From Promethearchaeota archaeon (lineage in GTDB: Archaea; Asgardarchaeota; Lokiarchaeia; Sigynarchaeales; SOKP01): 19,323 nucleotides of DNA. The notes under the pieces were generated by a model. The model was not told where the DNA came from and ran no database searches. It worked only from the letters and a program-made list of their open reading frames with translations. The stretch is from the NCBI GenBank assembly GCA_016839425.1, contig JAEOUI010000076.1, positions 1-19,323 on the forward strand, written 5' to 3'. Shown here piece after piece: positions 1 through 5,623 of the stretch (the first letter of the stretch is position 1; each line of letters begins with the position of its first letter). A program made the translations under genes and the position numbers.

Positions 1-22
1 CTACACTACAAGCTTAATCATC

Positions 23-406
23 ATGTCCGATTTAACCGCAGAAGAAGCACAAAGCTTATCGAATTTCTTGGGAAACATTACGGAGCACACGGAATTAGAA
101 GCGCTCGCTTTAATCACAAGAGAAGGTCTAAAACTCGCGTTCTCTTCGATCCCTACATATGACGTAAATGCTGATTTATTCTCTAGTATGAGCGCTGTTG
201 TATTGCAAAGCGCATCAGAAGCGATTGCTTCTTTAGGATACCAACAAATGCTCGAAGTAGTATTGCGTGGTTCTGACGCATTTATCATCCTGAGCGCTGC
301 AGGAAGGTTCTTTCTTATGGGTGCCTGTAGAAAACTTGAAGATTTGGGAAAGGTCGTCACCGTTTTTAGGTACTATGCAGGCGAGATAGCGAAGCGTTAC
401 CCTTAA
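23..406 (+). CDS. Roadblock/LC7 domain protein
   Basis: A 127-residue single-domain protein that I read as Roadblock/LC7. The order of elements fits: a helix at about residues 5-20, a strand with the 'ALALITREGLKLA' pattern typical of the first Roadblock beta hairpin, a long helix at about 50-75 (SSMSAVVLQSASEAIASL), then paired strands 'LEVVLRGSDAFIILSAAG', and a final helix ending at the C-terminus. Proteins of this family dimerise and, in bacteria and eukaryotes, act with small Ras-like GTPases as GAPs or scaffolds; Asgard archaea carry many copies. No GTPase gene is visible in this window. The reading frame is open to the window edge upstream, but ATG at 23 gives the usual family length of about 120 residues. 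A T-rich tract follows the stop, and the next gene begins 75 bp later. The family call is firm; the partner is unknown. Confidence 0.85.
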   Translation: MSDLTAEEAQSLSNFLGNITEHTELEALALITREGLKLAFSSIPTYDVNADLFSSMSAVVLQSASEAIASLGYQQMLEVVLRGSDAFIILSAAGRFFLMGACRKLEDLGKVVTVFRYYAGEIAKRYP

Positions 407-407
407 A

Positions 408-428
408 ACTTTTTTTGTTTTTAATTTT
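408..428 (+). terminator. T-rich putative archaeal terminator
   Basis: Just after the Roadblock stop codon there is a run of seven T, then further T-rich sequence, with no clear stem-loop. Oligo-T tracts are the usual archaeal intrinsic termination signal, so this probably ends or attenuates the Roadblock transcript. It rests only on base composition. Confidence 0.35.
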
Positions 429-480
429 AAATGAATAACTGTTTGTTTTATGTTATCTAAATTTAAAAAAATGATATCAA

Positions 481-2733
481 ATGACCGAAATTAAAATCTT
501 TGTAGATGTTGACGAGAAAAGCTCTGGAAGATTAGTGATTTGTCCTGAAAACATTAAGAAATTAGGTTTAAGAAACGGAGATACCGTGGAAATTGTAAAC
601 CAGGAAAATAAGAAAAAAACTACAGCAGTAATTCAAGAATCTGATTTGATTTTGGATTTTGCCGGTCAATTTTCTAAGAATATTTTGACCGCAGTAGATT
701 TCGATGGTGTTGAACTCACCGTGAGACCCATAGCAGGTGTTGCACAACTTACAACCCCCTCCCCTAAAAAAGCAAAAAAAGTCAAAAGTAAGAAATCGGC
801 TGGAAAAGCACCCTCTGCACCGGTTTTTCAACCACCTCCTAAACCACAACCTGCTCCTATAAACGAACCAATACCCATTCCATCTCCACTTCAACCTTCC
901 GCACCTTTACCTGCACCAGCGCCTAAATTCAAACCGACGCCAGCACCTCAGTTCCAACCATCTACGCCATCAATCCCTCCTGAACCCAAATTTACGACTC
1001 CTGTCCCTCAATTCAAACCAGCACCCGCACCTGCTCAATATCAAGCGCCCGCACCTGCTCAATATCAAGCGCCCGCACCTGCTCAATATCAAGCGCCCGC
1101 ACCTACTCAATTTCAACCACCGCCTTCAATACCGTCCGCACCAACTCGACCTCAACCATCACCTCAAGGTGTTTCAACAGGAACTTTCGCAACTCCTATC
1201 GATGTTAACACGCTAAAACAACAAAAAAAAGGCGTCGTGCTAAATCCCGTAGTAGATCCGTCTCTACGAGGGGGAAGAGTTCAAGTAAATCCTTCAGTTC
1301 TACAATCATTAGGTTTGGCACATGGTATGTTAATTGCTTGGGAAGATCCTACGAGTAGAGCAAAAGGTTCTGCAAGAGTAGACGCAGTAGCGATAAACAT
1401 GTCCGAGATAAGAATGAGTATCGATACAAAACAGGATACAAATATTCAATCTCCTCAGATTGTTGTTTATTCAACTGAAATATCTCTTCAAAAAGCCTCT
1501 CAAGTTACTCTTGAAGTTCGTTCACAACCTAATCTAATGGGCTATTGTCAAGTAGGACCCAATGTTCAATACACGCTATCCCTTCAGCAAAACGATGTTG
1601 TTCAGTTTTCCGACGATCTTACAGGTGCAAGTGGTGCATGCCGAGTCCAGATCATCGACTCAATTCAAGGCAATGTTATTGTTATTGACAGTGAAATATT
1701 AGAAGCTTCTGGAATTGGCAGTTTTGAAGTAAGCGTGTCCAAAAACCAAAGACAGATTATTCCACTCCAAAGCGTATCTTTAGGCTTGACTCCTATATCG
1801 GGAGAAAATATGTGGCAAGTTATTAGTATCGCAAGAACTAGTATAGAACCACTAAAGATGTGGTTGCAAAAACATATAATTTTCAAGGGTATTAAACTAC
1901 GATGGAAAGAAGCGAATGTTGCCTGTTCTATCGTGAGTTGCGTGCCTGACTTAACAGGTGATGTTTTAGCACAAATCACGCCTAATACTACGATCGAATT
2001 AGCCCCTGTTGGTTTAATTCCCTTTAACGCCATACTAATTTTAGACATTAGCCGTTCAATGATGGCAAGAGATGTTTTAGTTACAAATATCGCTCCAGCA
2101 ATTGAAGGAATCAAAGCCGCAATGGAATCTCGGGAAGTTCAAGAATTTCTCGTCCATTTTAAAGAGGGCGTGAATATTCCAAGAAGAATTTCTGCCGCAT
2201 TTGCAGCTGTCCTATTCCTAAGTGAGAAAGTTGGAAGAGGTTTTGGAGAAAAGGTCAGCGTGATACGCTTTGCTGACGAAGCACAGGTCTTATCGTTTGG
2301 TAGTAATTTTTACATGGATTCTGCTTCGGGAAAGAAAGGCGTTCTTGAAGAAGCAGCTCGCGTTGTCGTTGATCGGATTGGAAATGCCTACGGACAAGCA
2401 ACTAATATGGGACAAGCAATGGTAGCTGCTCATCAAATTCTTTCTGAGTTTGATAAAATGAATCCTAACCAACCCACCATGATAGTCCTTCTCACGGATG
2501 GTGTTCCTACGGATGGTGATGCTTTCTTTAGTGAAATCAAAAAATTTTCTGCAAACCCGAATGTCGTGATTTATGTCATTGGATTAGGAAATCCTGACGA
2601 TGAATTAATGACTAGGGCTGCTGCTTTATGTGGAGGCGAATATTACAAACCTGAAAACGCAGGTGAATTGCTGGTTTGGTATTCAAAACGTGCCAGAGAC
2701 CTCACGGTTAAACTTAAGGCACACCACCAATAG
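481..2733 (+). CDS. VWA protein with Cdc48-N-like beta-barrel domains and proline-rich linker
   Basis: A 750-residue, probably cytoplasmic protein without signal peptide or membrane segment. Residues about 4-85 resemble the double-psi beta barrel of Cdc48/VAT N-domains (pattern 'LVICPENIKKLGLRNGDTVEI'). Residues about 100-240 are a proline/alanine/glutamine-rich linker containing exact tandem repeats. Two further barrel-like segments follow at about 250-330 (pattern 'VQVNPSVLQSLGLAHGM') and 338-425, then a beta-rich stretch to about 510. Residues about 515-740 form a von Willebrand factor A domain with a complete metal-ion-dependent adhesion site: D522-x-S524-x-S526, T641 and D673 in 'LLTDGVPTDGD'. 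Intact MIDAS sites bind Mg2+ and a partner's acidic residue, and intracellular VWA proteins often work with AAA+ ATPases. The barrels recall the Cdc48 substrate-binding domain, but no ATPase is encoded here. No Shine-Dalgarno sequence precedes the ATG. The VWA call is firm; the barrel calls are moderately sure. Confidence 0.8.
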   Translation: MTEIKIFVDVDEKSSGRLVICPENIKKLGLRNGDTVEIVNQENKKKTTAVIQESDLILDFAGQFSKNILTAVDFDGVELTVRPIAGVAQLTTPSPKKAKKVKSKKSAGKAPSAPVFQPPPKPQPAPINEPIPIPSPLQPSAPLPAPAPKFKPTPAPQFQPSTPSIPPEPKFTTPVPQFKPAPAPAQYQAPAPAQYQAPAPAQYQAPAPTQFQPPPSIPSAPTRPQPSPQGVSTGTFATPIDVNTLKQQKKGVVLNPVVDPSLRGGRVQVNPSVLQSLGLAHGMLIAWEDPTSRAKGSARVDAVAINMSEIRMSIDTKQDTNIQSPQIVVYSTEISLQKASQVTLEVRSQPNLMGYCQVGPNVQYTLSLQQNDVVQFSDDLTGASGACRVQIIDSIQGNVIVIDSEILEASGIGSFEVSVSKNQRQIIPLQSVSLGLTPISGENMWQVISIARTSIEPLKMWLQKHIIFKGIKLRWKEANVACSIVSCVPDLTGDVLAQITPNTTIELAPVGLIPFNAILILDISRSMMARDVLVTNIAPAIEGIKAAMESREVQEFLVHFKEGVNIPRRISAAFAAVLFLSEKVGRGFGEKVSVIRFADEAQVLSFGSNFYMDSASGKKGVLEEAARVVVDRIGNAYGQATNMGQAMVAAHQILSEFDKMNPNQPTMIVLLTDGVPTDGDAFFSEIKKFSANPNVVIYVIGLGNPDDELMTRAAALCGGEYYKPENAGELLVWYSKRARDLTVKLKAHHQ
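1027..1121 (+). repeat. 24-bp tandem minisatellite inside the VWA gene
   Basis: Three identical, directly adjacent 24-bp units (1027-1050, 1051-1074, 1075-1098) are followed by a fourth diverged partial unit to about 1121. The unit length is a multiple of three, so each copy adds the eight residues APAQYQAP to the proline-rich linker without changing frame. Perfect identity between units points to recent slippage or recombination, and linker length may vary between strains. Confidence 0.95.
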
Positions 2734-2756
2734 GTAGCAAGTCTTTTCATCTAATT

Positions 2757-2825
2757 ATTTTTTGATTTTCTTTCTTTTTTCCCAATTTTATGACCAATCT
2801 TTAAACTCACAATTTTTTTTTTTTT
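2757..2825 (+). terminator. T-rich terminator region after the VWA gene
   Basis: The intergenic region between the VWA and AbrB-ACT genes has two strong pyrimidine/T tracts: one at about 2757-2779 and an unbroken run of 13 T at 2813-2825. No stem-loop is obvious. Such tracts fit archaeal intrinsic termination and would separate the two genes transcriptionally, in agreement with the TATA box that follows directly. Confidence 0.45.
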
Positions 2826-2842
2826 GTAAAGTTCCAATAAAC

Positions 2843-2850
2843 ATTTATAT
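2843..2850 (+). promoter_or_regulatory. TATA box of the AbrB-ACT gene, leaderless type
   Basis: The sequence ATTTATAT is centred about 26 nt upstream of the ATG at 2873, the usual distance from an archaeal TATA box to the transcription start. Transcription would begin at or next to that ATG, giving a leaderless mRNA; no Shine-Dalgarno sequence is present. This decides the start codon in favour of ATG 2873 over the in-frame TTG at 2864. Confidence 0.6.
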
Positions 2851-2872
2851 TATGATGTAAAAATTGTATTAT

Positions 2873-3280
2873 ATGAAGGAAGTAAGAATATTGACTTTAG
2901 ATACAAGGGGTCGTATTGTCATACCTCAAATAATCAGGAAAAGTCTTGGAATTACAACAAACTCGCAATTAATGCTTGTTGCAGATTCTGATACAAAAGA
3001 GATTAAAATAACTCCCGTCGGTCTTGACGATAAAAGTCAATATTTTAAATACAGAATAACAATGAAAGACGAGGCAGGTGCTTTGGGAAAGATTGCAACC
3101 ACTTTAGGCAAGCTTGGGATCTCTCTTGTATTCGGTGAATCCGTGATTGCCGAAAAGGACAAAGCGGCGATTTGGACGGTAATAGGGCCTAAACCTACTA
3201 ATATGGATCTCGAAAAGCTTGATGAAATATTGCGTGAAGAGGGGAATGCCTTACATACTGAAATAACTCCTTTAGAGTAA
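2873..3280 (+). CDS. AbrB/SpoVT-type regulator with C-terminal ACT domain
   Basis: A 135-residue protein of two domains. The first 50 residues form a swapped-hairpin AbrB DNA-binding domain, with the signature 'LTLDTRGRIVIPQIIRKSLG' followed by strands 'QLMLVADS' and 'EIKITPV'. Residues about 57-130 are an ACT domain, recognisable by 'DEAGALGKIATTLGKLGISL', the loop and helix that bind small ligands, commonly amino acids, at dimer interfaces. The pairing suggests a transcription factor whose DNA binding answers to a metabolite; the ligand cannot be read from sequence. The gene stands alone, between a T-rich terminator upstream and a separate promoter downstream. I chose ATG 2873 instead of TTG 2864 because of the TATA spacing. 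It could regulate the neighbouring VWA or actin genes, but no operator sites are identifiable. Confidence 0.85.
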   Translation: MKEVRILTLDTRGRIVIPQIIRKSLGITTNSQLMLVADSDTKEIKITPVGLDDKSQYFKYRITMKDEAGALGKIATTLGKLGISLVFGESVIAEKDKAAIWTVIGPKPTNMDLEKLDEILREEGNALHTEITPLE

Positions 3281-3342
3281 TCCAAAAGGTGAAATTATAT
3301 TAATCTCGTCCCTAATATTTTCTTTTGATATACTTTAAAATA

Positions 3343-3353
3343 GATTTATAAAC
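3343..3353 (+). promoter_or_regulatory. Possible TATA box upstream of the lysine-rich coiled-coil gene
   Basis: The sequence GATTTATAAAC resembles an archaeal TATA box. Transcription would start near 3375, leaving a leader of about 50 nt before ATG 3424. No Shine-Dalgarno motif lies before that ATG, only an A-rich tract, so the exact start is uncertain; other AT-rich sites nearby could serve. Confidence 0.35.
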
Positions 3354-3423
3354 TAATTGTACTATTAAAATATTAAGTTTTTGTTATTTAACAGTAAAGA
3401 TAAAAAAAAAAGCAATTTCACTC

Positions 3424-4365
3424 ATGGCTAAAAAAAAGAAGAAAGATAAGAAAAAGAAAGAGAAAAAGCAGGAAGAGGAACCTGCATCCGAAGAAACACC
3501 AAATGAAACTCAGTCCCTTCCAAAGATACAATTGGACAAGGCCTTACTTGAACAAAGAGAAGAACCAGAAGACATTGATTCTGCCTTAGTAGGCGCTAAA
3601 GAAACTCAAGAAGATCTTCAGGGACTTTTATCTAATATGTCACAAGGTGATGGTTTTTTCCGTAGTCAAATAAAGGTTGAAGTTAAAGAAGAACAAGTGA
3701 AACCCCAGTTGTCTTATAATCGGCAAGAAAGCGATGTAGTAAAGGATTTTCTAATAGAAGATGTTCCATTAACTGAACGAAAAATTGGACGTACTGAAAT
3801 TAAAAGTAGGACACGGTTAGTAGATAGTTCTATTGAAAAGAAGCAAGAATTAACGCCTGTCCCTAAACCACCTAAAAAGATTGGCATTCCTAGCGCTGTC
3901 CCTGTTAAAGAAGAAAAAGAAGAAGCAACAATTGAGGAAGAAAATTTAGAGGATACTGATGCAGCATTAAAGCCCGAACCAATAATTGAAGAAGTCAAGA
4001 AACCTGTAAAGGAAAGTATTTATCCCAAGTTAGAAGGATTTTTTACTGAACTTATCGAAGGATACGGATCTCGTTATAAAACTTGGGAGGATTCAATATC
4101 GAGCGTTCTGTCGGTTTTAAGAAAAATGAGGAAAGTTACCAAAGCAAACACCGAAGATTTAGTAAAATCGATAAACCAATCTTATGAGAAAATCCAAAAA
4201 GGTTTATCTGAGTTTGCTATTAAAAGAACCGAAATTGAGAAAATCGCAGAGATTGATATAGAATCTCTTTCAAAGCAATTTAAAAAGGTTTTAGGCATGT
4301 TAGAACTCCAAGTAAAAGAATATCAACTAAAACGACTTGCTGACGAATACATTCATGAACTATAA
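3424..4365 (+). CDS. Lysine-rich, low-complexity protein with helical C-terminal domain
   Basis: I do not recognise this 313-residue protein. Its first 20 residues are almost entirely lysine with some glutamate, followed by a disordered, highly charged stretch (about 20-200) rich in E, K and P. From about residue 200 the sequence becomes regular and helical: 'YPKLEGFFTELIEGYGSRYK' opens a compact domain, then amphipathic helices run to the C-terminus with coiled-coil character ('KRTEIEKIAEIDIESLSKQF'). No signal peptide or membrane segment is seen. A polybasic tail with a structured C-terminal module would suit binding to acidic lipids, nucleic acid or polymer surfaces, but that is inference. 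It lies 52 bp upstream of the actin gene in the same direction, so it may belong to the same functional group. The ATG start keeps the poly-lysine tail; an initiation site further inside cannot be excluded. Confidence 0.7.
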   Translation: MAKKKKKDKKKKEKKQEEEPASEETPNETQSLPKIQLDKALLEQREEPEDIDSALVGAKETQEDLQGLLSNMSQGDGFFRSQIKVEVKEEQVKPQLSYNRQESDVVKDFLIEDVPLTERKIGRTEIKSRTRLVDSSIEKKQELTPVPKPPKKIGIPSAVPVKEEKEEATIEEENLEDTDAALKPEPIIEEVKKPVKESIYPKLEGFFTELIEGYGSRYKTWEDSISSVLSVLRKMRKVTKANTEDLVKSINQSYEKIQKGLSEFAIKRTEIEKIAEIDIESLSKQFKKVLGMLELQVKEYQLKRLADEYIHEL

Positions 4366-4381
4366 AGCCCGATTGAGATTG

Positions 4382-4390
4382 TTTTTATAA
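4382..4390 (+). promoter_or_regulatory. TATA box upstream of the actin gene
   Basis: TTTTTATAA is centred about 31 nt before ATG 4418, so transcription would start within a few bases of that codon, a nearly leaderless arrangement without a Shine-Dalgarno motif. It would drive the actin and pseudo-CHAT genes together. Read-through from the preceding gene is also possible across the 52-bp gap. Confidence 0.45.
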
Positions 4391-4417
4391 CAACAAATCA
4401 TTATCCTTTGAAAACAC

Positions 4418-5596
4418 ATGTCGTCAATAGAAGAGTTGAAGAACGATCCTTTTAGGCCCTTAATCGTTGATTTTGGGACCTCTTCGTTCAGATTAGGATT
4501 TGCAGGAGACGATTTTCCATCAATTATAGCTCCTAGTGTATTTGTTAACTTTACAGACTATCTTTTTACTTCTGATGCGATTGAAGGTTTAGACGAAATA
4601 TTGGTTGGAGGTGAAAATTCGCAAAATTATCTTTTTGGAGACGATGCTTTAAACTATAAGAATATTCTAAAGGTTCGAGAGGTAAGAAAAGAAGATAATT
4701 ATACTATTGCGTTAAAATTTTTCGATCACTATTATTCTAAACTTGAAATTGCACCGGAATATCGCTATAAACAACCAATCGTATTGATATCCTCCTTTTT
4801 GATGACTGATCTTGAGAAATCAAAGTTCCAACAAATTTTTTTTGATGAGTTTAATTTTCCTAAGCTCCTCTTTCTTTCCGAAAGTCAAGCCATTATGGCT
4901 CCTTTACAAAAAATTAGCGCTGTGGTTGTTAATATGGGTGAATCGAAAACATATATAAATTCATTTCTTCATGGGTTTAATCAAATAATGTCTAGAGATG
5001 TATATCCCATTGCTGGGAAAGAACTTACAACTTTTTTACTTAATTTATGCATAACACATAAAAAATCGGGGAAAAAAAACTATATTGACAATTTAATTGC
5101 TCGGGAGATAAAAGATAAAACATCCACTTGTGTCTTGAATGCTAAAGCGGAAGTAAAAAGAATTAAAGAAGGAGTGAATAAATATGACAAGATTGTTAAT
5201 CTACCTGATGGTAGCTCCTTAAAGATTAATTCAGAACGATTTATGCTCGCAGAACCGTTGTTTAACCCTAAATTAATCCACATGGATTATTTTAGTCTGG
5301 GAGAAGCAATTTCTAAGGTTATTAAGACCTGGGCTCGCGAGGATTGGGAAGAACTCCTTTCAAATATTATATTAGCTGGAGGAGGGAGCCTGATCCCTGG
5401 ATTAAAGGATAGGCTAAAATTGGAACTTAAGAATTACTTTCCTGATAAAATTACTCCAAAATTGAATGTAATCTCCTTAGCAGGAAGGGAACATATGAGC
5501 TGGATTGGAGCATCTATATTATATTTGAAGAATCAACTTCAAAAGGGGTGGATAGAAAATCCCAATAGTCAAGATGCCTCAAGTGAGATTAATTAA
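4418..5596 (+). CDS. Divergent actin-family protein (Arp-like)
   Basis: A 392-residue actin homologue, close to the 375 residues of eukaryotic actin. Phosphate-1 loop: 'VDFGTSSFRLGFAGDD' (D18, G20; R25 replaces actin K18). 'YLFGDDAL' matches the actin 'YVGDEA' segment. Q157 sits at the catalytic Q137 position. The phosphate-2 loop is altered: 'VVVNMGESKTY' has N172 for D154, E175 for D157 and S176 for G158. The adenosine loop 'LAGGGSLIPGLKDRL' and C-terminal 'SWIGASILYL' are well kept. Actins polymerise with ATP into filaments; loss of the Mg2+-site aspartate predicts weak or altered hydrolysis, as in several Arps. It is more diverged than I would expect of the highly conserved canonical lokiactin. 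The next gene, encoding a pseudo-CHAT protein, begins 27 bp downstream, so they likely form an operon. Family membership is certain; filament formation is not. Confidence 0.95.
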   Translation: MSSIEELKNDPFRPLIVDFGTSSFRLGFAGDDFPSIIAPSVFVNFTDYLFTSDAIEGLDEILVGGENSQNYLFGDDALNYKNILKVREVRKEDNYTIALKFFDHYYSKLEIAPEYRYKQPIVLISSFLMTDLEKSKFQQIFFDEFNFPKLLFLSESQAIMAPLQKISAVVVNMGESKTYINSFLHGFNQIMSRDVYPIAGKELTTFLLNLCITHKKSGKKNYIDNLIAREIKDKTSTCVLNAKAEVKRIKEGVNKYDKIVNLPDGSSLKINSERFMLAEPLFNPKLIHMDYFSLGEAISKVIKTWAREDWEELLSNIILAGGGSLIPGLKDRLKLELKNYFPDKITPKLNVISLAGREHMSWIGASILYLKNQLQKGWIENPNSQDASSEIN

Positions 5597-5623
5597 TTTA
5601 ATCATAAAATAATATGTGATAAA

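Noticed and set aside
1..360. Minus-strand open frame opposite the Roadblock gene
   Set aside because: The plus-strand protein has the full Roadblock pattern, while the minus-strand translation is low in recognisable structure.
2813..2825. Run of 13 T as a mobile-element or target-site mark
   Set aside because: No inverted repeats, target duplication or transposase gene is nearby; a terminator role is simpler.
2864..2872. TTG start for the AbrB-ACT protein
   Set aside because: The TATA box lies only about 17 nt away, too close for transcription to include it, while ATG 2873 fits at 26 nt.
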